In this document: positions 1-8,648 of the stretch, one piece after another
How the letters are laid out: every line of letters begins with the position of its first letter
Position numbering within the stretch: the stretch's first letter is position 1
Notes under the pieces: model-generated
What the model was told of the DNA's origin: nothing
Databases searched by the model: none
Seen by the model: only the letters and a program-made list of their open reading frames with translations
Translations under genes and position numbers: made by a program
From: Alteromonas halophila
GTDB taxonomy: Bacteria; Pseudomonadota; Gammaproteobacteria; Enterobacterales; Alteromonadaceae
Length of the DNA: 64,000 bases
Direction of reading: 5' to 3'
Assembly (NCBI RefSeq): GCF_014651815.1
Contig: NZ_BMXP01000001.1
Location: 461,934 to 525,933, forward strand

Positions 1-1669
1 CGGCATCAACAATGGTAGAAAGGCGGTGTGCAATGACAAGGCTGGTATGGTTTTTTGCGGCCTGGCGCAGTGCACTCAAAATATGCTGTTCAGCATGGCT
101 GTCCAGCGACGATGTGGCTTCATCAAACACCAGAACAGGTGGATTTTTTAACAGGGCCCGGGCAATGGCAACGCGCTGTTTTTCACCGCCGGAAAGCTTC
201 AGGCCGCGCTCACCCACACGGCTTTGCAAGCCGTCGGGCAATTCAGCAACAAATGTATCTAAGTGCGCAAGCCGGATGACCTCATAAATGTCAGCTTCGC
301 TGGCGTCAGGGCGTCCGTATCGAATATTTTCGTACAGGGTGTCGTTAAACAGCACTGTGTCCTGTGGGACAATGCCAATATGCTGTCGCAGAGACTGCTG
401 GGTTACTGCCGCAATGTTCTGTCCGTCAAGACATATGGTGCCGTCTGTCACGTCGTAAAAACGAAACAGCAGCTTGATCAGGGTTGATTTACCTGCACCA
501 CTTTCCCCGACAATAGCGACTTTTTCCCCCGGCTCAACCACAAATGACAGATCATGAATGATGGGGCGCTGGTGCTGGTAGGCGAAACTCACGTTATTAA
601 ACTCAAGACGTCCAGCCTTAACCACAAGCGACGAGGCATCAGGCGCATCTTTGACGTCAGGCTGCGTCTCTAACAGCCCGAACAGGTTATCGATATTAGC
701 CAGCGCACCGCGAATTTCCCGGTAAACAAAACCAAGGAAATTGAGCGGCATAAATATCTGCATGGTAAAGGCATTGATTAAGACAAAGTCGCCAATGGTC
801 ATGTCGCCACTGGCTACGCCAAGAGCGGCATTGGCCATCATTGCTGTCATTGCGACGGCGATAATCAGCGCCTGGCCACCATTTAAGGCAAACAGTGATA
901 ACCGGTTCTGACGACGGGCCTGTTCCCACTCTGCCAGCGCCTGGTCGTAGCGGTTTGCTTCAAACTGCTCATTATTAAAATACTTTACCGTTTCAAAATT
1001 TAGCAGGCTGTCGACGGCACGGGTATTGGTGCTGGAGTCTGCTTCGTTCATGCGCGTGACATAGCGAGTGCGCCAGTCTGTGGCTTTCATGGAAAACAGC
1101 ACATAAGTGATAACGCTGACAAGAATGATCAACGCAAACGACGGCCCATACTGCGTAAGTAACAGGCCGACCACGATCAGTATTTCCAGTAAGGTAGGCA
1201 GAATATTGAAGACCATAAACCGCATCAGAAAGCTGATACCAGACGTGCCGCGCTCAATGTCACGTGACAGGCCCCCAGTCTGGCGATTCAGGTGAAATCC
1301 AAGGTCAAGCTGGTGCAGGTGTTCAAAGACGGTCAGGCCCAGACGCCGCATGGCACGTTCGGTAACGCGACCAAACAGCGTGTCGCGTACCTCTCCTAAA
1401 ATCACATTAAGTAATCTTAATACCCCATACGCGACAATCAGTGCCAGTGGCACGGCCAGTAAAGCCGTTGTGGCTTCATCTGCGTTTAAACTATCTACGG
1501 TGTATTTGAGCACATAGGGTAAACCAATACTGGCGAGCTTGGCGGCAATAAGGCACACCATTGCAAGCGCCACCCGGCGGCGGAATTCCATAAGGTAAGG
1601 GACTAGTTGTCGTAAAACCTGCCAGCGGACAGGGGTAGAGGTATCAACCGGAAATCGGGAACGTCTCAT
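1..1669 (-). CDS. ABC exporter, Atm1/heavy-metal-transporter type (3' end outside window)
   Basis: Fused permease-ATPase half-transporter in the inner membrane; 556 codons are visible and the last few dozen lie outside the window. The N-terminal half is a six-helix ABC exporter domain. The C-terminal ATPase has Walker A GESGAGKST, signature LSGGEKQRVA, Walker B VLVFDEAT and the H-loop IAHRLST just before the edge. The helix-domain wording (for example LDLGFHLNRQTGGLSRDIERG) resembles the Atm1/ABCB7/HMT1 branch, whose members export glutathione- or sulfur-linked compounds; the substrate here is inferred only. The start ATG at 1669 precedes MRRSRFPVDTS. It is divergent from moaA. Confidence 0.9.
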   Translation of the reverse strand, partial: MRRSRFPVDTSTPVRWQVLRQLVPYLMEFRRRVALAMVCLIAAKLASIGLPYVLKYTVDSLNADEATTALLAVPLALIVAYGVLRLLNVILGEVRDTLFGRVTERAMRRLGLTVFEHLHQLDLGFHLNRQTGGLSRDIERGTSGISFLMRFMVFNILPTLLEILIVVGLLLTQYGPSFALIILVSVITYVLFSMKATDWRTRYVTRMNEADSSTNTRAVDSLLNFETVKYFNNEQFEANRYDQALAEWEQARRQNRLSLFALNGGQALIIAVAMTAMMANAALGVASGDMTIGDFVLINAFTMQIFMPLNFLGFVYREIRGALANIDNLFGLLETQPDVKDAPDASSLVVKAGRLEFNNVSFAYQHQRPIIHDLSFVVEPGEKVAIVGESGAGKSTLIKLLFRFYDVTDGTICLDGQNIAAVTQQSLRQHIGIVPQDTVLFNDTLYENIRYGRPDASEADIYEVIRLAHLDTFVAELPDGLQSRVGERGLKLSGGEKQRVAIARALLKNPPVLVFDEATSSLDSHAEQHILSALRQAAKNHTSLVIAHRLSTIVDA

Positions 1670-1748
1670 AATACATCCAGCGCTGAAAGAAACGGTGTAA
1701 GGTGGCGGTCATCGTTGTATGCCGGGGTAGCAGATTATCGCTGCTCAC

Positions 1749-1776
1749 CTTGCGAAGTATGTGGACACAATATAAT
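1749..1776 (+). promoter_or_regulatory. candidate sigma70 promoter for moaA
   Basis: A perfect -10 box TATAAT at 1771-1776 follows a weak -35 (CTTGCG) about 16 bases upstream. It lies between the divergent ABC exporter and moaA. With the TTG start chosen for moaA the leader would be about 125 nt. No molybdenum-cofactor riboswitch fold was recognised there. Confidence 0.4.
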
Positions 1777-1906
1777 GTAAAGCGTTAACAGGTGTCGTTG
1801 GCGATTGTTTTTACTCGTTAGTCCAACACCTGTGCGGTACGTGAATAGTACAGTAAATTCATTCAGATGGCAGCAGTGGCTGGCACACTTTTCACAGAGA
1901 GTTACG

Positions 1907-2875
1907 TTGCTTAAAGATACGTTCGGACGGGAATTTCATTACTTGCGGCTTTCAATCACTGAGGCCTGCAACTTTCGTTGTCAGTATTGCCTGCCAGACG
2001 GTTACGATGGTCCCGCCAATGATGCATTTATGTCGATTCAGGAAATCGATACCCTGGTGCAGGCATTCGCAGGCCTTGGCACCAGTAAAGTCCGCATCAC
2101 CGGGGGAGAGCCATCGCTCAGGCGCGACTTTACCGATATTCTAAGTCAGACCAAGCGAACACCTGGGATTCACCAGGTCGCCATTACAACGCACGGTGCC
2201 CGACTTGAGCGGTTTGCCAGACAATGGCAGCAGGCTGGATTAGACCAGGTTAACGTGAGTATAGACAGCCTGGATCCACGACAGTTTAGTGCAATTACCG
2301 GGCAGGACAAGTTACAGCAAGTCCTGAAAGGGTTAGATGCTGCACTTGATGCGGGACTGAACGTTAAAGTAAATACGGTGTTGCTGGCCGACTTCTCGGC
2401 AGCGCGGCTGAACCGTTTTCTGACGTGGCTCAAAACCATGCCGGTTACGCTGCGGTTTATTGAACTGATGGAAACCGGAGAACATGCTGACTTTTTCCAG
2501 GCACAGCATCAGTCTGGCACGCCTTTGAAATCTTACCTGGAAAATAACGGCTGGGCACCAATTAGCAGGGACCGAAGTGCTGGCCCTGCAATAGAATATC
2601 AACATCCGGATTATGAGGGTAAAATTGGCCTTATCTTGCCGTACAGTAAGGACTTTTGTAAGTCGTGCAATCGATTAAGGGTTGCAGCGAACGGCAATTT
2701 GCATCTATGTTTATTTAGTGAAGAAGGTATACCAATGCGTTCGTTGCTTAAAGAAGGCAACACAACCGCTGTTCAGGCTTTTCTGCAGGAAGCGCTGGGC
2801 AATAAACATGCGAGCCATTTTCTACACGAGGGAAATACCGGTGCAACGCGGCACCTTGCGATGTTAGGAGGATAA
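1907..2875 (+). CDS. moaA: GTP 3',8-cyclase MoaA (molybdenum cofactor biosynthesis)
   Basis: Radical SAM enzyme that turns GTP into 3',8-cyclo-GTP, the first step of molybdopterin synthesis; cytosolic. The N-terminal cluster motif is CNFRCQYC (CxxxCxxC), followed by the SAM-binding ITGGEPSLRRDF. The second C-terminal cluster is CKSCNRLRVAANGNLHLC, and the protein ends in LGG as MoaA proteins do. The frame is open from an ATG at 1805, but the first 34 codons have no MoaA character. The TTG at 1907 has an AGAGAG upstream and gives LKDTFGREFHYLRLSIT, aligned with the E. coli N-terminus, 322 aa. No other moa genes are adjacent; a GNAT gene follows 8 bp later. Confidence 0.9.
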   Translation: MLKDTFGREFHYLRLSITEACNFRCQYCLPDGYDGPANDAFMSIQEIDTLVQAFAGLGTSKVRITGGEPSLRRDFTDILSQTKRTPGIHQVAITTHGARLERFARQWQQAGLDQVNVSIDSLDPRQFSAITGQDKLQQVLKGLDAALDAGLNVKVNTVLLADFSAARLNRFLTWLKTMPVTLRFIELMETGEHADFFQAQHQSGTPLKSYLENNGWAPISRDRSAGPAIEYQHPDYEGKIGLILPYSKDFCKSCNRLRVAANGNLHLCLFSEEGIPMRSLLKEGNTTAVQAFLQEALGNKHASHFLHEGNTGATRHLAMLGG

Positions 2876-2883
2876 GGGCACCA

Positions 2884-3429
2884 ATGCGGATTGATGATAG
2901 TGATCGCTTACGTTATGAGTTTGTGGATGATCATGACGTTGAGTTTATATGGCAATTAGATCAGGACGAGGAAGTCATGAAGTTCATCAATGGTGGCATC
3001 AAAACCAGCCGGGAAGAAATTGATTCCGTATTTATGCCGCGCTTACATGCTTTCCGAAACCCATCGCTGGGCTGGGGGCTATGGCGGGTCATCGAAAAAG
3101 AGCACGAGGAAAGTATTGGCTGGATTCTGGTTCGCCCGTTTGGCTTTTTTACGCCACAGCCCGAGTCTGAAAATATTGAGTTGGGCTGGCGCTTCAAACG
3201 AAAATGCTGGGGGAAGGGATACGCGCTTGAAGCGGCAACGGCCGTACGCGAAGCGCTGCGTGACATGGGCGTGGAAACTTTCTCAGCAATGGCAGTACCC
3301 GACAATGTGCGTTCTATCCGAATAATGGAAAAGCTGGGTATGGAATACCAGCGAACCCAGCGGTATACCGACGACATTTTCGATGGGGATATCGTTGTAT
3401 ACGGGCAGTCATACTCCCGCTACAAGTAG
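2884..3429 (+). CDS. GNAT-family N-acetyltransferase (RimJ/RimL-like)
   Basis: 181-aa acetyltransferase of the GNAT fold, the type that modifies protein N-termini or small molecules. Family marks are ENIELGWRFKRKCWGKGYALEA (acetyl-CoA site around residues 97-120) and the C-terminal DNVRSIRIMEKLGMEY. It follows moaA by 8 bp and is probably cotranscribed, though no functional link to molybdenum cofactor is evident. The substrate cannot be read from the sequence. Confidence 0.85.
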   Translation: MRIDDSDRLRYEFVDDHDVEFIWQLDQDEEVMKFINGGIKTSREEIDSVFMPRLHAFRNPSLGWGLWRVIEKEHEESIGWILVRPFGFFTPQPESENIELGWRFKRKCWGKGYALEAATAVREALRDMGVETFSAMAVPDNVRSIRIMEKLGMEYQRTQRYTDDIFDGDIVVYGQSYSRYK

Positions 3430-3450
3430 CAACCCGCGCACCTCCTCTCA

Positions 3451-5073
3451 TCAGGCGAGATCTTTGAGCACGGTTTTTACGCGCTGATAGCGCCGTTCCT
3501 GATCATCGCTCAATTCGGCAGACTCAATAGTTTGCAAACATTTATGAATAACGGGCTGAGTGGTTTTACTGTTACCACGCAGTTTGCGCCAGTTAATGGC
3601 CGTGGCCTGCAGCAGGTTAAGTGCAATTGCAGGGTTTTTTGGCATGACACGGTATGCCTGACTGAATGTTTTTAACGACTTGCCCATTTCGCCCTGGTTA
3701 AACTGATGAACCGCCATGTTGTTGAGTGCTTTGGGACTAAGTTCGATATCCGATTTTTCAGATTTTTCCTGATGCACGTAGTAGGTAAATAACGGACTTT
3801 CTTTATTTGTTTTACAACGCTGCTCAATCACATCGAGTACCTTAAGCGAGTGTTGCTGCAGGCCCACATCATGAAAAGCCTTGGATCGATCCAACAGCGC
3901 TTCAAGGCTTTCTGTTTCCCACACTTCATCGCTTAGCTGGTCAAGTAATGCCCGTGCATTATCCGTTTCATCCCGCAAATACATGATGCGCGCATCAATG
4001 ACCTTCATTTGTTCATCAACATCGGCTTTAGGGAATGTTGATTTCATTTGTCGCAGGTAGTCATTGGCCTGCTTGATGAGCTTACCTGAGTGCTCATCAT
4101 CCGTTGTCATGGCAAAATCGACACCTGCGCGGGCTACGTTCAGATAAATTTCCGGTTTATCGTGGATTGAGTTCTTCGCATATTTTACGATTTTTTTTGC
4201 GGCATCGAACTGCGCTTCATAGTCATGGGTCAGGCGCGATAAATCGAAAGCCTGACGGTGGCGCTGAATATTGCGTGGCGATATTTCACTGGCAGTAAGC
4301 ACGCACTCCAAAGCATCATCAAAGGCCTTGTGTTTAATTTGCAAAGCACTAAGCAAGTCATAGGCTGCCAGCATTGATTCGGGTTTGAATGCCAGTTCAA
4401 GGATAAGCCGCTCTGCGTCTTCATCTTCATTTAAATAGATAAGACAGCGAACCAGGCCCAGCTGCGCCCAGGTAAAATTCTGGACGTTAATAATTGCCTG
4501 ATAAAACTCTTTGGCCTGCATCACATACTCACAGGCCAGCAGCAGTTCGCCCTTCGTTTTTAATGCGACTGGATACCATTCGGCATTGGCAGGATCGCTG
4601 AGAAAACGCTCAACTTCATTTAGTGCCTGAGAGAACTGATCATTGTCCATCAGGCTGTAAACGGAGGCGAGAGCCTGCTTACGTTGTAACACCCGTGAGA
4701 TCCGACGGTCCAGATCGCGCACAGTAAAAGGCTTGGCAAGAAATTCATCAGGTTGAAGCTCAACAATTGAATGAACAATATCGGAGGCGGTATCGGCACT
4801 GATGAACACAAAGGCCGCGCTTATTGGTAATATACGCTGCTCTTTAATTTGCTGATACAGAAAGTAACCTTCCTGTTCCTGTTTCAGGTCGTAGGCACAC
4901 ACGATGAGGTTATAGGCTTGCCGCTGAATGGCTGAGAGGGCATGGCTGGCTTTGTCGACATAATCAATCGACTGAAAACCCAGTTCTTCGAGCGAATATT
5001 TAAGGTAACCCTTCGCAAGAACCTGATCGTCGATGACCAGCACCCGCATTTGTCTTACCAGTTTGATGTTCAT
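3451..5073 (-). CDS. CheY-like receiver protein with C-terminal TPR region
   Basis: About 540 aa. The first ~125 residues are a response-regulator receiver (MRVLVIDDQVLAKGY with the acidic pocket, KPFTVRDLDRR near the end). An unusual point is the phosphorylation loop, where LIVCAYDLKQEQ carries an Asp after Tyr. The rest is helical and TPR-like (KALNNMAVHQFNQGEMGKSLKTFSQAY and similar), with no DNA-binding or enzymatic output domain, so it probably signals through protein contacts. The frame is open from 5127 but the ATG at 5073 has GGAG six bases upstream and starts MNIKLVRQMRVLVIDD. Orphan: no kinase adjacent. Confidence 0.8.
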   Translation of the reverse strand: MNIKLVRQMRVLVIDDQVLAKGYLKYSLEELGFQSIDYVDKASHALSAIQRQAYNLIVCAYDLKQEQEGYFLYQQIKEQRILPISAAFVFISADTASDIVHSIVELQPDEFLAKPFTVRDLDRRISRVLQRKQALASVYSLMDNDQFSQALNEVERFLSDPANAEWYPVALKTKGELLLACEYVMQAKEFYQAIINVQNFTWAQLGLVRCLIYLNEDEDAERLILELAFKPESMLAAYDLLSALQIKHKAFDDALECVLTASEISPRNIQRHRQAFDLSRLTHDYEAQFDAAKKIVKYAKNSIHDKPEIYLNVARAGVDFAMTTDDEHSGKLIKQANDYLRQMKSTFPKADVDEQMKVIDARIMYLRDETDNARALLDQLSDEVWETESLEALLDRSKAFHDVGLQQHSLKVLDVIEQRCKTNKESPLFTYYVHQEKSEKSDIELSPKALNNMAVHQFNQGEMGKSLKTFSQAYRVMPKNPAIALNLLQATAINWRKLRGNSKTTQPVIHKCLQTIESAELSDDQERRYQRVKTVLKDLA

Positions 5074-5192
5074 TGCGACTCCAGAGCGGTTCGGCATGCG
5101 CCAGCGAACCCACGCGCGGTTAGCCAATATTATGTTATCGGCACTACTCCCATTAAGATTACTTTTTAATCAGTAAAACGTAAAGGTGCAAC

Positions 5193-5240
5193 GGTACAAA
5201 GGTACTAAGGTACAAAGGTACTAAGGTACTAAGGTACAAG
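5193..5240. repeat. 8-bp tandem repeat, six copies
   Basis: Six consecutive octamers GGTACAAA or GGTACTAA (last copy GGTACAAG). They sit between the start of the receiver-TPR gene and the decayed tRNA-Val repeats. Nothing coding is supported here. Confidence 0.9.
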
Positions 5241-5298
5241 AGCTAAAGAGAGCAGAAGAGCGCCTGCTGCGTCTGACATCGTCGCAGTCTATGGGACA

Positions 5299-5493
5299 TT
5301 GTTGGACCAGTGACCCGATCGATGACTTAATAAGAGAAGAGATGGTGGACGCTACTGTGGCTCGCAACGAATGTTGTTGGACCAGTGACCCGAGCGATGA
5401 CTTAATAAGAGAAGAGATGGTGGACGCTATTGTGGCTCGCAACGAATGTTGTTGGACCAGTGACTCGAGCGATGGACTTAATAAGAGAAGAGA
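5299..5493 (-). repeat. decayed tRNA-Val-derived tandem repeats (75-76 bp period)
   Basis: On the minus strand this lies downstream of the three intact tRNA-Val genes. The segment GATGGTGGACGCTA recurs at 5341 and 5416, and again at 5492 where it becomes the 3' end of the first intact tRNA. Each unit keeps a T-arm-like piece (plus-strand GGACCAGTGACCC) and the acceptor 3' strand with CCA, but has lost the D arm and the anticodon arm. The units therefore look like collapsed tRNA copies made by unequal recombination. The spacers at about 5630-5705 and 5816-5877 carry the same T-arm-like fragment. Confidence 0.8.
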
Positions 5494-5569
5494 TGGTGGA
5501 CGCTACTGGGCTTGAACCAGTGACCCTCGCCTTGTAAGGGCGATGCTCTCCCAACTGAGCTAAGCGTCC
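5494..5569 (-). tRNA. tRNA-Val (anticodon TAC), copy 1
   Basis: 76 nt including encoded CCA. Acceptor GGACGCT pairs with AGCGTCC; D arm GCTC/GAGC; anticodon stem TCGCC/GGCGA with loop CTTACAA; T arm ACTGG/CCAGT. Identical to the two copies upstream and the last in the direction of transcription. Confidence 0.97.
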
Positions 5570-5705
5570 ATTTGTTGTTGATTACATTTAATATTTATTG
5601 TTTCACTCGAGTAAATCAAGTGATGGAACGTCTGCTGTGGCTCGCAACGCCTTCGCCTGTGGGAAGTTGTTGAACCAGTGAACCTCGCCACTCACTTGAG
5701 AAAAG

Positions 5706-5781
5706 TGGTGGACGCTACTGGGCTTGAACCAGTGACCCTCGCCTTGTAAGGGCGATGCTCTCCCAACTGAGCTAAGCGTCC
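5706..5781 (-). tRNA. tRNA-Val (anticodon TAC), copy 2
   Basis: 76 nt, identical to the neighbouring copies, with encoded CCA (plus-strand TGG at 5706-5708) and loop CTTACAA. It is separated from copy 1 by a spacer of 136 bp containing a degenerate T-arm fragment. Confidence 0.97.
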
Positions 5782-5877
5782 AAATATTAAATGCTAAGAC
5801 AATTATGACGGGTTATCGCTATGGCTCGCAACGAATGTTGTCGAACCAGTGACCCTCGCCACTCACTTTAAAAAAAG

Positions 5878-5953
5878 TGGTGGACGCTACTGGGCTTGAA
5901 CCAGTGACCCTCGCCTTGTAAGGGCGATGCTCTCCCAACTGAGCTAAGCGTCC
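5878..5953 (-). tRNA. tRNA-Val (anticodon TAC), copy 3 (promoter-proximal)
   Basis: 76 nt with encoded CCA, identical to the other two copies. It is the first gene of the array, transcribed from the strong promoter at 5993-6020. Confidence 0.97.
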
Positions 5954-6279
5954 ATATTGTCTTAATTACCGCGCTGCGGTAAGTGGGGCGGTATTATAGA
6001 GTTGGCGTCGCGACTGTCAACTACAAAATAGCACAATGGTGACTGTCTGAATGAAAAATGTGCAAAAGTTACATTTGCTGTCTGAAAAGCGAACGGTCAT
6101 GATGCCTGGCTCTCAGCTGACACCATTGTTCTTCTGCCGCTTATTTTAACTATACTCAGTACCTCTTTATAAGGCTTTCTGACTACAAGGGGCAGGGCAG
6201 GTGCTTTTTCCACTGCAGATAGACTGGTAGAATGCGCCTCTTCTTATTTTTACTTACTTACCTTTAACAGAGAGACGAC
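5954..6279. other. divergent intergenic region between tRNA-Val array and gltX
   Basis: 326 bases without a protein gene. The left part holds the tRNA-Val promoter on the minus strand. The right part should hold the gltX promoter; a TATACT at about 6152 is a possible -10, but its -35 is poor. Nothing else recognised. Confidence 0.5.
5993..6020 (-). promoter_or_regulatory. promoter of the tRNA-Val operon
   Basis: Reading the minus strand: TTGACA, 16-bp spacer, TATAAT, followed by the GC-rich stretch ACCGCCCC. Both hexamers match consensus, and the GC-rich discriminator is typical of stable-RNA promoters under stringent control (family knowledge; regulation not shown here). Confidence 0.85.
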
Positions 6280-7689
6280 ATGACGGTCACTACCAGATTT
6301 GCTCCCAGTCCAACCGGTTATCTGCACGTAGGCGGTGCGCGTACTGCCCTTTATTCCTGGCTGCTTGCCAAACGCCACGGTGGTAATTTTGTTTTGCGCA
6401 TTGAAGACACAGATATCGAACGTTCAACTGATGATGCGAAACAGGCAATACTGGATGGTATGAACTGGCTGGGGCTTAACTGGGATACCGGGCCGGTTTA
6501 TCAGACAGATCGGTTTGATCGCTATCGTGAACTAATTCAGAAGCTGCTTGATGAGGGATTAGCATATAAATGCTTTATGAGCAGTGAGGAGTTGGATGAA
6601 ATCCGTGAAGCGCAAAAAGAACGCGGTGAAAAGCCACGTTACCCAGGTACCTGGCGGGATCGCACTGATCATCCTGAGGGCGAGGCCTTTGCAATACGCT
6701 TTAAGAACCCACAGGAAGGCTCTGTAGTATTTGATGACCGGATCCGCGGGCGTATCGAGTTTAGTAACACGGAACTGGACGATCTTGTCATTCAGCGTTC
6801 TGATGGCACCCCTACTTACAACTTCTGTGTGGTTGTTGATGACTGGGATATGGGAATAACGCATGTGGTGCGTGGTGAGGACCATATTAATAATACGCCG
6901 CGTCAGATTAATATTCTTAAAGCGCTGGGGGCGCCTGTGCCTGACTATGCGCATGTGTCGATGATCCTGGGCGATGACGGTAAAAAGTTATCAAAACGTC
7001 ATGGTGCGGTAGGCGTTATGCAATACCGGGATGACGGCTTTCTGCCTCAGGCGCTGGTTAATTACCTGGTTCGTCTGGGCTGGTCGCATGGCGATCAGGA
7101 AATTTTCAGTATGGAGGAAATGATTGAGCTGTTTAGTCTGGACGCGATTGGTCTGTCTGCCTCTGCATTTAATACTGAGAAGCTGATTTGGCTGAATCAG
7201 CATTATATTAAGTCGCTGCCAGCCTCCGAAGTCGCGCACCATGCCAAATGGCATTTTGAACAGCAGGGCGTTTCTGTCGATAGTGGCCCTTCGCTTGAGT
7301 CTGTTATTAGCATTCAGGCTGATCGTGTGAAAACGCTCAAAGAACTTGCGCAAATAAGTGCCTACTTTTATCAGGACTTTGACGATTTTGATGAAAAGGC
7401 AGCGAAAAAGCACCTTCGCCCGGTCGCCAAAGAGCCGCTTAGTGTGGTGAAAGATAAATTAATGGCGATAACTGACTGGAAGCCGGAATCGATTCAGGCG
7501 GCGATTAATGAAACGGCTGAATCGCTGGGCGTGGGCATGGGCAAAGTCGGCATGCCACTGCGAGTAGCCGCAACGGGCAGCGGTAATTCTCCGTCGCTGG
7601 ATATCACGCTGAATTTGTTACCAAAAGACAAAATTGGTGAGAGAATCGACAAAGCGCTCACTTTTATAGCAAACAGAGAAAATTCATAA
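6280..7689 (+). CDS. gltX: glutamate--tRNA ligase
   Basis: Class I aminoacyl-tRNA synthetase, 469 aa, charging tRNA-Glu with glutamate in the cytosol. The HIGH-type motif is [16 protein letters not shown] at residues 8-23 and the KMSKS-type motif is KKLSKRHG near residue 237, both in GluRS form. Full length for the family; the start ATG follows an AGAGAG. It is placed directly upstream of the tRNA-Ala/tRNA-Glu array, as in many gammaproteobacteria, so the enzyme and its substrate tRNA genes are neighbours, although the array has its own promoter. Confidence 0.97.
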   Translation: MTVTTRFAPSPTGYLHVGGARTALYSWLLAKRHGGNFVLRIEDTDIERSTDDAKQAILDGMNWLGLNWDTGPVYQTDRFDRYRELIQKLLDEGLAYKCFMSSEELDEIREAQKERGEKPRYPGTWRDRTDHPEGEAFAIRFKNPQEGSVVFDDRIRGRIEFSNTELDDLVIQRSDGTPTYNFCVVVDDWDMGITHVVRGEDHINNTPRQINILKALGAPVPDYAHVSMILGDDGKKLSKRHGAVGVMQYRDDGFLPQALVNYLVRLGWSHGDQEIFSMEEMIELFSLDAIGLSASAFNTEKLIWLNQHYIKSLPASEVAHHAKWHFEQQGVSVDSGPSLESVISIQADRVKTLKELAQISAYFYQDFDDFDEKAAKKHLRPVAKEPLSVVKDKLMAITDWKPESIQAAINETAESLGVGMGKVGMPLRVAATGSGNSPSLDITLNLLPKDKIGERIDKALTFIANRENS

Positions 7690-7697
7690 AAAAAGCG

Positions 7698-7726
7698 TTG
7701 ACATGCCAGGGGGGTGTACCTAAAAT
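7698..7726 (+). promoter_or_regulatory. promoter of the tRNA-Ala/tRNA-Glu operon
   Basis: TTGACA at 7698-7703, 17-bp spacer, TAAAAT at 7721-7726, then GCGCCCC. It lies 45 bp upstream of tRNA-Ala and just after the gltX stop. Near-consensus with a GC-rich discriminator, as expected of a stable-RNA promoter. Confidence 0.85.
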
Positions 7727-7770
7727 GCGCCCCGCTGTCACGGAACAGTCACACAACGTGATGTTCAGAC

Positions 7771-7846
<76 letters not shown>

Positions 7847-8005
7847 AATTTCAACAAATTGTTATGTACGGTTTGTTATATAGGCTGAAGGTTGAAATAC
7901 CTTCGGACAGAAAATTGAGTAAGCTGAAGGTCGCTCAGTTCGCAGAGCTCACTTCGCCTTACAAAAAAGTCTAAGTCCAATGCTTTTAATAAGCAGGATA
8001 AGGCC

Positions 8006-8031
8006 GAAAAATTTCACCAGTGAAATTTTTC
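8006..8031 (+). other. perfect 12-bp hairpin in the tRNA-Ala/tRNA-Glu spacer
   Basis: GAAAAATTTCAC pairs with GTGAAATTTTTC across a two-base loop. It occurs only in the first spacer, just upstream of the leader hairpin at 8035-8080. It could be a processing signal or a weak attenuator; there is no clean T-run after it. Confidence 0.6.
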
Positions 8032-8034
8032 CTC

Positions 8035-8080
8035 GACAAAATTTTATCGTTGCAATGCAACGATAGACAAAAATTTTGTC
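8035..8080 (+). other. leader hairpin entering tRNA-Glu copy 1
   Basis: Outer stem GACAAAATTTT/AAAATTTTGTC (11 bp), inner stem ATCGTTGC/GCAACGAT (8 bp), 3-nt loop AAT, and a 5-nt bulge AGACA on the 3' side. The 3' outer strand ends in the first three bases of the tRNA. The same architecture with different sequence precedes the other two tRNA-Glu genes. Confidence 0.7.
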
Positions 8081-8153
8081 CCCTTCGTCTAGAGGCCTAG
8101 GACACCGCCCTTTCACGGCGGTAACAGGGGTTCGAATCCCCTAGGGGACGCCA
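8078..8153 (+). tRNA. tRNA-Glu (anticodon TTC), copy 1
   Basis: 76 nt with encoded CCA. Acceptor GTCCCCT/AGGGGAC, anticodon stem CCGCC/GGCGG around loop CTTTCAC, T arm with GGTTCGAATCC. Three identical copies occur in this array downstream of gltX. Confidence 0.97.
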
Positions 8154-8263
8154 TTTTTACGGTACACAGTCCGAAACTGTGAATAGGCTGAAGGTTGAAA
8201 TACCTTCGGACAGAAGTTTCTGGAAGAATAAGGTCGCTCGGTTCGCAGAGCTCACCTCACCTT

Positions 8264-8307
8264 ACAGAAATTTAGCGAAGCAACGCTTCGCTGGTCAAAA
8301 TTTCTGT
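8264..8307 (+). other. leader hairpin entering tRNA-Glu copy 2
   Basis: Outer stem ACAGAAATTT/AAATTTCTGT (10 bp), inner stem AGCGAAGC/GCTTCGCT (8 bp), loop AAC, and a 3'-side bulge GGTCA of 5 nt. The last two outer-stem bases are tRNA positions 1 and 2. The inner stem shares no sequence with that before copy 1 although the pairing is kept. Confidence 0.7.
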
Positions 8308-8381
8308 CCCCTTCGTCTAGAGGCCTAGGACACCGCCCTTTCACGGCGGTAACAGGGGTTCGAATCCCCTAGGGGACGCCA
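8306..8381 (+). tRNA. tRNA-Glu (anticodon TTC), copy 2
   Basis: Identical 76-nt copy with CCA. It follows a spacer with a conserved hairpin (GAAGGT/ACCTTC, about 8190-8206) that recurs after copies 1 and 2 and after tRNA-Ala. Confidence 0.97.
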
Positions 8382-8492
8382 TTTTTACGGTGCACAGTCC
8401 GTTAACTGTGAATAGGCTGAAGGTTGAAATACCTTCGGACAGAAAATTGAGTAAGCTGAAGGTCGCTCAGTTCGCAGAGCTCACTTCGCCTT

Positions 8493-8536
8493 ACAAAAAA
8501 TCTCGAAAGCGTTGCTTTCGAAAGAAGATTTTTTGT
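8493..8536 (+). other. leader hairpin entering tRNA-Glu copy 3
   Basis: Outer stem ACAAAAAATCT/AGATTTTTTGT (11 bp), inner stem CGAAAGC/GCTTTCG (7 bp), loop GTT, and a 3'-side bulge AAAGA of 5 nt. The outer stem again ends at tRNA base 2. Confidence 0.7.
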
Positions 8537-8610
8537 CCCCTTCGTCTAGAGGCCTAGGACACCGCCCTTTCACGGCGGTAACAGGGGTTCGAATCCCCTA
8601 GGGGACGCCA
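8535..8610 (+). tRNA. tRNA-Glu (anticodon TTC), copy 3
   Basis: Identical 76-nt copy with CCA, last gene of the array. It is followed four bases later by a strong intrinsic terminator. Its 3' end plus that terminator is duplicated 203 bp downstream. Confidence 0.97.
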
Positions 8611-8613
8611 TCT

Positions 8614-8644
8614 AAAAAAACCAGCCGAAAGGCTGGTTTTTTTT
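8614..8644 (+). terminator. intrinsic terminator of the tRNA-Glu array
   Basis: ACCAGCC and GGCTGGT stem around a GAAA loop, extended by A/T pairs, with eight T. Textbook Rho-independent form. Confidence 0.93.
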
Positions 8645-8648
8645 GCGT

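Noticed and set aside
1777-1906. Molybdenum-cofactor riboswitch in the moaA leader
   Set aside because: The leader is short and no matching multi-stem fold was seen.
5291-5515. Reading frame with internal peptide repeats (MVDATVARNECCWTSDP...)
   Set aside because: It is a translation of the decayed tRNA-Val repeat units; no ribosome site and no protein character.
5193-5953. Array of repeats resembling a CRISPR
   Set aside because: Units are tRNA genes and tRNA fragments with similar, not unique, spacers; no cas genes.
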